Notes: generated by a model from the letters alone, not told the origin. Shown: positions 33,106 through 42,562, numbered from the stretch's first letter. The stretch: 64,000 nucleotides of DNA from Tolypothrix sp. NIES-4075 (GCF_002218085.1 NZ_BDUC01000009.1:1-64000), one strand, 5' to 3'. A program made the numbers and translations.

Positions 33106-36042
33106 CTAATTGATTTTGAATATACTTACATTTGTTTGCAATTCCTGAGCAATGTCTACAGTTTTTTGCAAAGATTGAGAAATTTTCGGGAAACTACTAG
33201 TAATTTCTGATACTTGACAAATTTCTGACATAAGTGTTGTGACTGCTTGGGATGTTTCCACCTGAGATGCTGTTGCTTGAGAAATGGATTGCACTAACTT
33301 ATCAAGTTGCTCGGATACATTCAAAATTTGATTTAGGGATTTTTTCACATTTTCTACAAGGTGCGTTCCTTTCACCACTTGCGAAGTTCCCAACTCCATC
33401 GCTTTGACGACTTGTTGTGTATCCCGTTGCGTGTTTTTCGCTATTTGCTCAATTTCTTGGGTAGCACCTGTACATCGTATAGCTAGTTCGCCTAACTCTG
33501 TAGCAAATACCAAAAAACTGTTATTGTCTTCACTAATTCTGGCAGCTTCTAATTCAGCATTGAATGCTAATATGTTGGCTCGCGTTCCTATTTCGTCAAT
33601 CAAAGAAACCATATGGCTAATTTGTTGTGAAGATTCTCCCAAGCGCTTGATTTTTTTTGCCATATCATCAATTGTGGAACGCAAATTAAAGATGTTTTGC
33701 ATCGTCAAATCTATTGCCGTTCCGCTTTCTTGAGCATTAAAAGAAACTGTATGAGCGAAGGAGGCAGCTTTTTGAGTATTTTCTGACATTGATTGCAGAT
33801 CCTGCTTTATTTGAAGAACGCTATCTAAAGTCAGGTTAATTTTAGTGTCTTGTGTAAACGCTTTTTCAGATAGTTGTCGAATTGCATCTTCGTTTTCATT
33901 AACAGCTATATTTACCTGAGAGGTAGATGATTGTACTTTAACCACAATTGCTTTGAGATTATCGATTATAGTGTTAAAATTCTCAGCGATAATGCCTATT
34001 TTTCCAGACATCACTTCTGCCTTAACTGTCAAATCGCCTTGAGATGCTTTATCGATATCTTTAAGCAATTTGAGAATTTGCTGTTGTAATAATTGTTGTT
34101 GTTGGCGTTGCTCATCAGAAACAACTTCAGCATCAGAACTGGCATTTGTAATTTTTTCGATGAGTGATGCTTGCTCTAGAGCATAGCCAATCGGAATTGT
34201 CACTTGCTTCAACAAATTAATTTCTAATTCTTGCCATTGACGGGGACGAGAACATTGATGAGCTATGAGCAAACCATAAAGTTTATTGTTAATCAAAATC
34301 GGTGCAACTAAATTTGCTTTGACTGCGAATTGTTCCAACTGAGCTAAGTGACAATCAGTCAAACCAGCTGCATAAATGTTTGCGATCGCTTGCACGCGTC
34401 CTTTCTGATACTTTTCTACATAACTGTTGGCAAAACAAGGATCGGCTATTTCTGCTCCCAAAGCGACTGGAAACTCAGGATTTAAGGATTCAGCAATTAT
34501 CTTGCCTTGCCAATTTTCATCAAATTTGTAGACAATAACTCTATCTGCATTGAGAACTGGTTGTACACTCGTCACAGCAGCATTCAAAATGTACTGAGTA
34601 TTTAGTGAGCCACGACAACGCCCAGTAATTTCGTCAACTAGTTTTGCTACTTTTACTTCATCTTCATGTTGGCGGACTTGTTGGGTAATCTTGGCTGCTA
34701 ATTGGTTGAAACTGAGAGCCAATTGTCCAACTTCATCAGCTGAAAAAATTTCTGCACGAGCAGCGCGATCGCCTGCTGCATATCTTAAGGCTGTTCGCTG
34801 TAGCTGCTGAATCGGTTTAATAATTGTTCGTCTCTGAATCAAAGTCCAAATCAAGATAATCGTTAATGCCAAAATAATCGTGAATAACTGCACCCAAAAA
34901 CTATCTGCAAGCAATTTATTCAACGCTGTTTCTGGAGTTACCCGCACTAAAATAGCCACAGGCTGCTTACTAAAAATAGCAATCGGCTCATCATCTGCTT
35001 GGATAATTTTGTAGGGTACAGCCTTGGTGGCTACAGTGTAAGTTTGATTGTCAATTTTCATCCGTGCTGTGACTGCTTCACCTGCCGAGTTTAATGCTGT
35101 TTCTAGTAACGATTTACCTGTTTGAGGTAAGTCTAAATTTGAGAGTTTCTCCGATTCGCTCTGAGCTAAAGATGTTGCTAAGGTAAATTCTCCTGTTGGT
35201 TGGCGAAAATAAACTGCGCTATAGCCACCAGCAGTAGTTGTCAATGTACTTCTCAAAATTGAGTTTTTGCCATTGACTATATCCCCAGAAACTAAAGCAC
35301 CGATTACTACGTTTGTTTCTGGATTTTTCACTGGTGTGACTGTGTAACGAATTAGTGCATTTTTATTTCTAAACCCACTTGGTAGAGGTGGCGATTCTCG
35401 CCTTAGTTCTGACCATTTGACAATGCGACTAGCTTTAACCTGTTTTGGATAGTTGAAAACTTCACTCACTAAATTGTCGGGATTAAAAATTTCCCCTTGA
35501 CGATCAGCGTTGGCATTGACTATAATCTTGAAGTCCTTACCAACAAGAGTAGCATATTCTATTTTTCTTGCTTTGATTTCATTTGTCAGAATTTGCTTGA
35601 CTTGTGCTTTCAAGTATGGATTTATAAGTTGACCAGAAGCATTCAGCTTTGCCGCTCTAATAATTGCAGTATTATCTGATTGCCCTCGAAAACCAAAGCC
35701 CATTTGATCAACTTTAATGTTGTAAGCCATATCTGTAACTGCAACTTCTGACTTGGCTTGTTCCAGTGACAAAGCTTGAAGATTACTTGTAGTTAAATAT
35801 CTACTGACAACACCCAGCCCCAAAATTGCTATTAGTTCCGAAGCAATCAATACAATCAACTGTTTGCGAGCAATTGAAAGATTAGCAAACTTTTGCCATA
35901 AAGAAGGTTTGACTTCCAACGAATTAAGCTTATTGATAGATTGTGCAAATTTTTTTAATCCAGAATCTTGATGAGAGTTATTCAACAAATGTCTTTGTGA
36001 AGTAAATTGACTATCTTTTGTTGTTAAAAAATGTTTACTCAC
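33106..36042 (-). CDS. PixJ-like methyl-accepting receptor with DXCF cyanobacteriochrome-type GAF
   Basis: 978 residues. TM1 is about 61-83, followed by a long periplasmic sensor region, TM2 at about 382-401 and a HAMP domain. The GAF domain (about 475-630) contains DPCF (Cys536) and LTDCHL (Cys564-His565); the 28-residue spacing equals that of the two bilin-binding cysteines in DXCF cyanobacteriochromes such as TePixJ. A second HAMP-like segment (about 656-700) precedes the signalling domain. That domain is divergent at the hairpin tip (EAARISEDNNSFLVFATELGELA). It probably senses blue/green light and signals to a CheA/CheW pathway; no che genes are adjacent. Confidence 0.85.
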   Translation of the reverse strand: MSKHFLTTKDSQFTSQRHLLNNSHQDSGLKKFAQSINKLNSLEVKPSLWQKFANLSIARKQLIVLIASELIAILGLGVVSRYLTTSNLQALSLEQAKSEVAVTDMAYNIKVDQMGFGFRGQSDNTAIIRAAKLNASGQLINPYLKAQVKQILTNEIKARKIEYATLVGKDFKIIVNANADRQGEIFNPDNLVSEVFNYPKQVKASRIVKWSELRRESPPLPSGFRNKNALIRYTVTPVKNPETNVVIGALVSGDIVNGKNSILRSTLTTTAGGYSAVYFRQPTGEFTLATSLAQSESEKLSNLDLPQTGKSLLETALNSAGEAVTARMKIDNQTYTVATKAVPYKIIQADDEPIAIFSKQPVAILVRVTPETALNKLLADSFWVQLFTIILALTIILIWTLIQRRTIIKPIQQLQRTALRYAAGDRAARAEIFSADEVGQLALSFNQLAAKITQQVRQHEDEVKVAKLVDEITGRCRGSLNTQYILNAAVTSVQPVLNADRVIVYKFDENWQGKIIAESLNPEFPVALGAEIADPCFANSYVEKYQKGRVQAIANIYAAGLTDCHLAQLEQFAVKANLVAPILINNKLYGLLIAHQCSRPRQWQELEINLLKQVTIPIGYALEQASLIEKITNASSDAEVVSDEQRQQQQLLQQQILKLLKDIDKASQGDLTVKAEVMSGKIGIIAENFNTIIDNLKAIVVKVQSSTSQVNIAVNENEDAIRQLSEKAFTQDTKINLTLDSVLQIKQDLQSMSENTQKAASFAHTVSFNAQESGTAIDLTMQNIFNLRSTIDDMAKKIKRLGESSQQISHMVSLIDEIGTRANILAFNAELEAARISEDNNSFLVFATELGELAIRCTGATQEIEQIAKNTQRDTQQVVKAMELGTSQVVKGTHLVENVKKSLNQILNVSEQLDKLVQSISQATASQVETSQAVTTLMSEICQVSEITSSFPKISQSLQKTVDIAQELQTNVSIFKIN

Positions 36043-36887
36043 TTCAATTTTCCTCTTAATTCAGTAACTTATAAATCTTATTCGCAGCACAAATTTAACA
36101 GTTATAGCACTAAGCTTAATAACTGCCCAACAAATAACGAATACATATTTACACGCTGATATTGACTTAAGCGATAATGAAAACGTTAAGCCTACGAGCG
36201 TAAATATCCGTCATCAATTGAATCAATCCAAAAGTGAAAACTATACATTTCACTGATTTCTAACCGCGAATCTAAATTGGGGGATACAACATAAAATCGA
36301 AAAGAAAATTAGGATGCACTCTGATATCCGAAGAAAGTTCTGCCGGATTTGTCTGATATAGCTCATGAGTCAAGTAATTAATTTATCATAAATGCAAATT
36401 TACTACAAGAAAACATCAGTCTGAAGTTATATTTTTGACAAAATTAGCTGAAAACAAAGACACATAAGGTCTTTGCTGATTCTAAATCGACGCTGTAAGA
36501 AAAATTTGATACGTCTTTATACTTACGTATAAGTTAATAACCCCATGATATCAGCATGAGGGGAGTGTTAATAAGGTATATTTGCTTTGGAAAATATATA
36601 CTGCCAACTGTGATGATAAAAGTAGATCGCAGCCAGCAGAAAATAAAATATTTAGGTATAGCCAACATTTCTGGTACTGACAATGATGCTAGTAAAATGT
36701 TCTAGCAGGATTTTACTGGTATCTTAAAATACAAAAAAACTACAGTTACGTCTATATAATGCGCGGACATCTTTGGTAATAAAAACTTGCGCGATCGCAG
36801 TCGTCACCAAAAGCAAATTTTACTTTCATCGGTGACGACTATCGCAACAATCAATCTTAAGTTTTTCTCACTCTTGTGATAAATAGA
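36043..36887. other. Long intergenic region upstream of the receptor gene
   Basis: About 0.85 kb, A/T-rich. Contains an IS605-end-like hairpin at 36541-36563 (CCCCATG.. with CATGAGGGG, then GGGGAGTGTTAATAA), sharing its tail with the one near 30210. A perfect 10-bp inverted repeat AGTCGTCACC/GGTGACGACT (36799-36808 with 36831-36840) has a 22-base loop and may follow the kinase-like gene as a terminator-type hairpin. Nothing else is recognised. Confidence 0.5.
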
Positions 36888-36962
36888 CTAAATAGCTGAT
36901 TTTCGATGCATAAGAGCGAAAATTCCAGGAATCAGTGCCAACATAACAAATGTTATTGCCAT
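36888..36962 (-). CDS. Possible 24-residue membrane peptide
   Basis: ATG at 36962 with GAGG immediately upstream, 24 codons, stop TAG at 36888. The peptide is a single hydrophobic helix (AITFVMLALIPGIFALM) with a short basic end. It begins 28 bp after the pseudokinase stop on the same strand. Single-helix subunits of photosystems and cytochromes look similar in form, but I cannot match it to one; it may be chance. Confidence 0.25.
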   Translation of the reverse strand: MAITFVMLALIPGIFALMHRKSAI

Positions 36963-36990
36963 CCTCAAACGGGAAAAAATACGATCTGCA

Positions 36991-38529
36991 TCAGAACTCG
37001 CTAACTTTTTCTGTTGTCGCTATTTTTAATGGTAAAGAAAGCACATAGCGGTATCCTGATTCTGGTGAACCTTGAATCGAAATTTGCCCACCATGCAAAG
37101 AAGCCAGATGACAACTAAGCAACAGACCCAAACTTTCGCGAGACATGCTTTTATGCGGCTTAGTTAAATCTAAGTTGGGATCAACACCGAATTCGTATGA
37201 ATTTGAATCATCCAACTCTACTAATGGCAAACTCCTTAGTTGCTCTTGATTTTTCTGTTGAATATTGTAGCTTGCAGCCTCAGCAGTCAGTTCCACCAAT
37301 GCTAGTGGACTTAGACGAAAATAAGGATCGACCTCGGTTATACCGTCTCCCAACCAGGGATGCGATACCCAGACAGTAATGTTGAGTGTATCTTCCTTGT
37401 TAGAAACATGAATGCGAACAACGCTACCTGTAGCAGAAAGTTGAATCACGCTGAAAACCAGGTGATAAAGCATTTGTCGCACCTTGTCTTTATCCAAAGT
37501 CCAAATGCGACTGCGGTTTGGTTCTATCGACAAGCGAATATCTTGCTCTCTCCGGTTGGCTGCTTCTTCTAAAGTATTAATAGCTTGTTGACACAGCATT
37601 TCAATATCCATAGGAGCTAGATTCAACACATTCGGGCTTTCATCCACTGCTCCGAGTTCGCTAATTTCATTTACCAACGAAAGCAAGTATCGACCACTGT
37701 GTTGAATAATCTCTAGATATTCTCTTTGCTTAGTCGTCAAAGGTCCATAAATCTCACGTCCCAAAACACTAGCCATACCTAACACAGATGTCAACGGTGT
37801 ACGCAACTCCTGAGTTAGCTGCCCCAATAGTTCCAGCTTCAGTTGCTTGGTAGGATCGCAGTCTTTTTCTATTACGGGTGTGGTGATTCTGATTTCGCTG
37901 CGCTGCTCATCCTTAAATGAGAAATGAGAAATGTTATTATGAGTGCTTTCTTTTTTTGGTTGCAAAAGTCGATTGCGCTCAAATTCACTCATGCACCAAC
38001 GAGCTATGATTTGTAGAAACTCAATATCTCGATGGGAAAATTCGTGTTCTTTGAGATACATGACTGCCAGCGAACCCAGACAATGCCCGGAAGCATCAAT
38101 TAGCGGTGCCCCCATGTAAGCGCGAATGCCATAAGAGCGCACCAATTTGCTACTTTGCAGTTCTGCATCCGTGATTTTTCGCATATCAGTGATAACCACC
38201 ATTTGCGAAGTCTCTACCACCTGGGTGCAAAACGATTCCCGGCGTAACAGTTGACGACTTTGCGCCAGCTGATTCATGATTCCCAGCCTGGATAAGCCTA
38301 CCGCTGACTTGAACCAATGACGTTCTTGATCGACAAATCCCAATATGGAAATTGGGGCATCCAAAAAGTGGGCAGCTGTTTGAGTCGCTTCTTCAAAAAC
38401 AGGAATCGTTTCTGATTGCCGCAAACCTAGTTCCAACAATGCTTTTAGTCGTTGTTGTTCTTTTGTTTCCTGGGAAGCCCAACCATCTTTGAGGGCAAAC
38501 AACTTGTTTTCCGGCTCTACCATTGCCAC
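36991..38529 (-). CDS. GAF-containing sensor-kinase homologue lacking the phospho-acceptor histidine
   Basis: 512 residues: an N-terminal GAF domain (about 35-190) and a histidine-kinase core (about 230-500). In the dimerisation helix the H-box reads LTQELRTPLTS, with Gln240 at the phosphorylated His. The N-box (MLYHLVFSVIQLS) and G1 region (SHPWLGDGITEV) are degenerate, while the G2-like SRESLGLLLSCHLA and HGGQISIQ are retained. It therefore looks like a pseudokinase that might act as a ligand-binding or docking partner of another kinase. A related conserved form is common in cyanobacteria. It starts at ATG 38529. Confidence 0.8.
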   Translation of the reverse strand: MAMVEPENKLFALKDGWASQETKEQQRLKALLELGLRQSETIPVFEEATQTAAHFLDAPISILGFVDQERHWFKSAVGLSRLGIMNQLAQSRQLLRRESFCTQVVETSQMVVITDMRKITDAELQSSKLVRSYGIRAYMGAPLIDASGHCLGSLAVMYLKEHEFSHRDIEFLQIIARWCMSEFERNRLLQPKKESTHNNISHFSFKDEQRSEIRITTPVIEKDCDPTKQLKLELLGQLTQELRTPLTSVLGMASVLGREIYGPLTTKQREYLEIIQHSGRYLLSLVNEISELGAVDESPNVLNLAPMDIEMLCQQAINTLEEAANRREQDIRLSIEPNRSRIWTLDKDKVRQMLYHLVFSVIQLSATGSVVRIHVSNKEDTLNITVWVSHPWLGDGITEVDPYFRLSPLALVELTAEAASYNIQQKNQEQLRSLPLVELDDSNSYEFGVDPNLDLTKPHKSMSRESLGLLLSCHLASLHGGQISIQGSPESGYRYVLSLPLKIATTEKVSEF

Positions 38530-39414
38530 TGTTACCTTGATAATTGTTTGATACTGTAATTTATATAACCCCTATTTATGGGTTATTGTTTGCTAACTTA
38601 AGCATTCCCCAATTTTGCTGCTGATAAACAATTTTGCCGCAAAATTTTTTTCCTTACTTAAAATTATTGAGTGCTGAGTAAAACAAGAAATACTTTGAGA
38701 ATGCGACTCGTGTATTAAGTTTATGGTACGTGAAAGCATTTTGGTAAGCAATGCCTACACGTATAGTAACTTGTTGGTAGACATCGCGCCTTGCAGTTCA
38801 CTAATTATCTAATAGACGAATGGCAATTATTTGGGGAAAGGGTAAGAAAAAACATGCACTTATTTTCCCACCGCAAGCGTGTTAATAAAGGCGCAGGGGC
38901 TTTCTTTGAACTCCCTGCTGTGCCTTAGTTTAGGTTTTAATGCCACAAGCGCGTTAGTTTTGCATTTGATGTGGGTACGATAACGCTAAGGAGAAAATTT
39001 TCCGATTTTTAATATATAAAGGGAAAATTTTCCGTTTATATACTCAATTGCATTTAAGGAAAAATTATTTTTTTCATTGAATTTACTGAGGCTGTTTTAT
39101 CGACACTTATGAAAGCGATCGCGCTTTTCTATCAAAACTAATAAGAGTGATTTTTTGGGTAAATCACTCAAATAAATATTAAATATATTTTGTTATTTGA
39201 GCGAGAATAAATTGAGAAAATTTGACAAAAAATGAAATATTAAATTGTTTTTGGCTAAAAATAAAAATGGCAAGTAAAGAAAAACTTAATAAAAAGTTCA
39301 CAAATACTTCATAATCAGAAATCACCCAAAAGTTGGGTATTCAGTCAAAAATGGATTAGATGTGAAAAAACCGGAATTTGAAATTAATTTTGAGGCTTTC
39401 TGAAAAAGAATAAT
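38530..39414. other. Divergent intergenic region with repeated palindromes
   Basis: 885 bp, strongly A/T-rich, between the divergent pseudokinase and polysaccharide-module genes. GAAAATTTTCCG occurs at 38993-39004 and 39023-39034 (see separate entry). A HIP1 site occurs near 39116. No coding frame of note is seen. Confidence 0.5.
38993..39034. promoter_or_regulatory. Paired palindromic sites, possible operator
   Basis: Two copies of GAAAATTTTCCG; the second is part of the perfect palindrome GGAAAATTTTCC. The centres are exactly 30 bp apart, close to three helical turns, placing both sites on the same DNA face. A dimeric transcription factor could bind cooperatively. The nearest downstream gene is the DegT aminotransferase, about 380 bp away. 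Confidence 0.35.
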
Positions 39415-40572
39415 ATGACAATTAGAATTCCTTTTGTAGACCTGAAGATACAACACCAATCGATGAAAACTCAATTGCAGCAAGCAATGCAGGCTGTATT
39501 TGAAAAGGGAGATTTTATTTTAGGGCAAGCCTTGAAAGATTTTGAGACAGCATTTGCAGCAGAGTCTGGGACAAAATACGGTATTGGTGTTGCTTCCGGA
39601 ACCGATGCGATCGCTCTCGGCTTGCAAGCTTGTAATATTGGTGTCGGACATGAAGTAATTTTGCCAGCAAACACCTTTGTCGCCACCCTAATTGCCGTGC
39701 TACGTGCGGGGGCAAAACCGGTTTTTGTAGATTGCGATCCCAAAACAGCCTTAATTGATTTAGAAGCGGCAGCAAGAGCAATTACGCCGCATACCAAAGC
39801 GATTATCCCCGTGCATCTTTATGGACAAATGGTATCGCCACAGCAGTTGTTAGACTTTGCCGATAGATACAAAGTGCTAATTTTTGAAGATGCAGCACAA
39901 GCGCATTTAGCCGAACGCGATGGATATCGCGCCGGTTCAGTGGGGATAGCAGCAGCATTTAGTTTTTATCCGAGTAAAAATTTAGGCGCATTTGGGGATG
40001 GGGGAATACTGCTAACAAAAGATGCAGATGTTGCCCAGAAAATGACACGCTTGCGGAATTACGGCGCATCCTCGAAGTATTATCATACCGAAGCGGGTAC
40101 GAATAGCCGTTTGGATACCATGCAAGCGGCAGTGTTGCTAGAGAAACTACCATACTTGCCGAATTGGAATAGCGATCGCCTAAACATTGCCCAACAGTAT
40201 GATGCTGAATTAGCACCCTTAAATCGGCTAGGCATCATCCCCATACAAAACCAAAGTGGTACAGGACACGTTTATCACCTTTATGTCATCAAAATCGATG
40301 ATTCTTGTCTGCTTGAACGCCAACAAATCCAGGAACAACTCGCAGCAGTAGGAATTCAAACAGGCATTCACTATCCAATTCCCTGCCATCTCCAGCCGGC
40401 ATTTACCGACTTAGGTTATCAAATCGGAGACTTTCCCGAAGCAGAAAAGCAGGCAAAGCAAATCTTATCATTACCCATGTACCCAGGCTTAAGCCATAGC
40501 CAAGTCAAAGAAGTTGTAGCAGCCTTGGCATCAATCCTCAGTGGCGAAGAACAACAGTTGTTGTGCATTTAA
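39415..40572 (+). CDS. DegT/DnrJ/EryC1-type sugar aminotransferase
   Basis: 385 residues, PLP fold type I. Motifs: GVASGTDAIALGLQA (phosphate binding), FEDAAQAHLAE (Asp that binds the pyridine), and FSFYPSKNLGAFGDGG with Lys (Schiff base) near residue 187. It transfers an amino group to a keto-sugar nucleotide for polysaccharide or glycoprotein synthesis. It heads a same-strand module with exosortase B and export genes. The start is ATG 39415. Confidence 0.92.
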   Translation: MTIRIPFVDLKIQHQSMKTQLQQAMQAVFEKGDFILGQALKDFETAFAAESGTKYGIGVASGTDAIALGLQACNIGVGHEVILPANTFVATLIAVLRAGAKPVFVDCDPKTALIDLEAAARAITPHTKAIIPVHLYGQMVSPQQLLDFADRYKVLIFEDAAQAHLAERDGYRAGSVGIAAAFSFYPSKNLGAFGDGGILLTKDADVAQKMTRLRNYGASSKYYHTEAGTNSRLDTMQAAVLLEKLPYLPNWNSDRLNIAQQYDAELAPLNRLGIIPIQNQSGTGHVYHLYVIKIDDSCLLERQQIQEQLAAVGIQTGIHYPIPCHLQPAFTDLGYQIGDFPEAEKQAKQILSLPMYPGLSHSQVKEVVAALASILSGEEQQLLCI

Positions 40573-40663
40573 TCACCAATGGCTAATTGCTCATTATCAT
40601 TTAACTATGAGCTCTTAGCCAAAGCGCAAATATTAAATATTTAAATTTAAATCGCTGAAAATT

Positions 40664-41554
40664 ATGACATTCCAGCGTCAGATTCAAAACAGAAACGCAA
40701 CACAATTGTTCAGCTTCGCCATTCTCGGTGTATTAGCGCTGCTTTATGCGCCAATATTGCTGCACTGGTTAGATGGTTGGCTAAACAAAAGTATTAGTAC
40801 AGAACACGAATATTTTAGCCACGGTATTATTGGTATACCTTTTGCCGCTTATCTGAGCTGGATAAACCGAAAAAAATGGCAACGACTGCCAGATGTCAAT
40901 CATCCTTTGGGTGTAGTCTTGCTGATAATCGGGGGAATTTTTTATCTTAGCGGCGTCACCGAATGGGTTAACCTTTCCTTCCCCGCCATCCTAGCAGGAT
41001 TGTGCTTGTGGTTAAAAGGAATTCCCGGCTTTAAATTGCAAGGATTTCCCCTACTATTAGTGTTTTTGGCAACTCCAACAGCATTACCTTACCTCATCGC
41101 TCCCTACACCTTGCCTCTGCAAAGCTTCATCGCTGGTTCGGCTGGCTTCATCCTAAGTCAGTTTGGTATGGAAGTAGCTGTCGATGGCACAAATATCTTC
41201 GTCGGGGGACGCATTGTCGAAGTTGCCCCTTACTGTGCAGGGTTGAAGATGCTATTTACTACCTTATACGTCTGCTTAATGCTGCTTTATTGGACAGGTG
41301 CTTTATCATCGCGTCGCACAACTATTTGGTTTTTATCTACTGCTGTTGTCCTCAGCATCAGTGCGAATATCATTCGCAACACTTTACTGAGTTTCTTTCA
41401 TGGCACAGGACAACAGGCAGCTTTTGAATGGCTGCATGACAGTTGGGGTGGAGACTTATATTCTGCCATTATGCTGCTTTTGTTAGTGCCTATTCTCAAT
41501 CGACTTGATGGATATTTTTCAGAACATGAAGCAATGCCAGAAAGCGAAAGCTAA
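40664..41554 (+). CDS. Cyanoexosortase B
   Basis: 296 residues with about eight transmembrane segments. Catalytic residues of the exosortase family are visible: Cys191 in VEVAPYCAGLKML, Arg238 in ANIIRNTLL and His258 in WLHDSWGG. This is the pattern of cyanobacterial exosortase B. The enzyme is a membrane transpeptidase-like protein that processes proteins carrying a C-terminal PEP-CTERM-type signal. The partner protein gene follows 263 bp downstream, and export-polysaccharide genes follow it. Confidence 0.9.
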   Translation: MTFQRQIQNRNATQLFSFAILGVLALLYAPILLHWLDGWLNKSISTEHEYFSHGIIGIPFAAYLSWINRKKWQRLPDVNHPLGVVLLIIGGIFYLSGVTEWVNLSFPAILAGLCLWLKGIPGFKLQGFPLLLVFLATPTALPYLIAPYTLPLQSFIAGSAGFILSQFGMEVAVDGTNIFVGGRIVEVAPYCAGLKMLFTTLYVCLMLLYWTGALSSRRTTIWFLSTAVVLSISANIIRNTLLSFFHGTGQQAAFEWLHDSWGGDLYSAIMLLLLVPILNRLDGYFSEHEAMPESES

Positions 41555-41817
41555 AATCAACAATTCTATAAATCGGCATTGCTGAACAAAGCAGAAAACC
41601 CAAATTCCTCAAATATCGAGAGCTTCAGATTCGGTGACTTCGCGTAAGTTGTCGGGAATCTTGTTTTTCACAGACTGCTATATAAGCGCGATCGCTACTC
41701 CCAAAAAATCCCTCTACACCTGACTTTGGGAAAATACGTAGGGGACTGTCAAGATTACTGAACTCAGGAAGTGATTTTAGCTAGTAAAATTTTGCGTAAG
41801 TATTGCAAATTTTACTT

Positions 41818-42510
41818 ATGATCTCCTTTTCTAAATTACTCAAAGAAAACCAATTTCCTAAGCTAGCAGCGCTTTTGTTGTTACTGCTACTGCTGGTGAT
41901 AGGAGCTGTTCCCGGATACATGACAGGACACTGGCAATGGCAAAAGCTGCCTCCTATCACCACTCTCAAACAGTTGAGACAGTTGCGGCAGCAAGGGTTA
42001 AACCTTCCTGGTTGGGAAACAATTGAAAAAAGCCAACAACAAATTGGCGGACACAAATGGTTAATGCAAGTCACTAAAAAACAAGGTACACAAACTCAGG
42101 CTATCTTGCTTTTGCTGCCGCAAAGTGATTCCAAAAATCAACCAGAAGTAGAATGGACAGAGATTCAAAGCTGGCAGCAGTGGAACGTAGCTCAATTTCG
42201 CCAGGGGGAATTTACGGTTAAACAACCATCAACCGAAGTTAAAGTCGAGGCTCAATTTTTTCGCGCCTCCACAGATAAGCAAACATTTGCGGTTTTGCAA
42301 TGGTATGCTTTCCCCAATGGTGGAAATCCATCACCTTTACGGTGGTTTATGGCAGATCAATTAGCACAGTTACGCAAGCAGCGTGCCCCTTGGGTTGGCG
42401 TGAGCATTATGATTCCGATGGAACCTTTGGGGCAGGTAGAAACAACTTGGTCTTTAACCAAGTCTATTGGTGAAACAGTCCAACGGGCATTAATGGCGGG
42501 TTTTTTATAA
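41818..42510 (+). CDS. Cyanoexosortase B system-associated protein
   Basis: 230 residues from ATG 41818 (an upstream TTG is also in frame). One N-terminal transmembrane helix (LAALLLLLLLLVIGAVPGYM) and a soluble domain that ends in MGGFL-like hydrophobic residues. The assignment is from context, immediately after exosortase B, with the single-helix EpsI-like form of partner proteins that accompany exosortases. Such proteins are thought to assist the exosortase; the mechanism is unknown. Confidence 0.82.
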   Translation: MISFSKLLKENQFPKLAALLLLLLLLVIGAVPGYMTGHWQWQKLPPITTLKQLRQLRQQGLNLPGWETIEKSQQQIGGHKWLMQVTKKQGTQTQAILLLLPQSDSKNQPEVEWTEIQSWQQWNVAQFRQGEFTVKQPSTEVKVEAQFFRASTDKQTFAVLQWYAFPNGGNPSPLRWFMADQLAQLRKQRAPWVGVSIMIPMEPLGQVETTWSLTKSIGETVQRALMAGFL

Positions 42511-42530
42511 AAAAGTTTGGAGTTTGGAGT

Positions 42531-42562
42531 TGTAGAGACGCGATGTTCCTCGCGTCTCTACA
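42531..42562. repeat. 13-bp hairpin repeat (GAGACGCG/CGCGTCTC type)
   Basis: TGTAGAGACGCGA (42531-42543) is perfectly complementary to TCGCGTCTCTACA (42550-42562) with a 6-base loop. Related GAGACGCGAT sequence occurs in the repeats near 51480 and 56575. It sits after the exosortase B partner gene and may act as a terminator or mRNA-stabilising hairpin. Confidence 0.7.
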
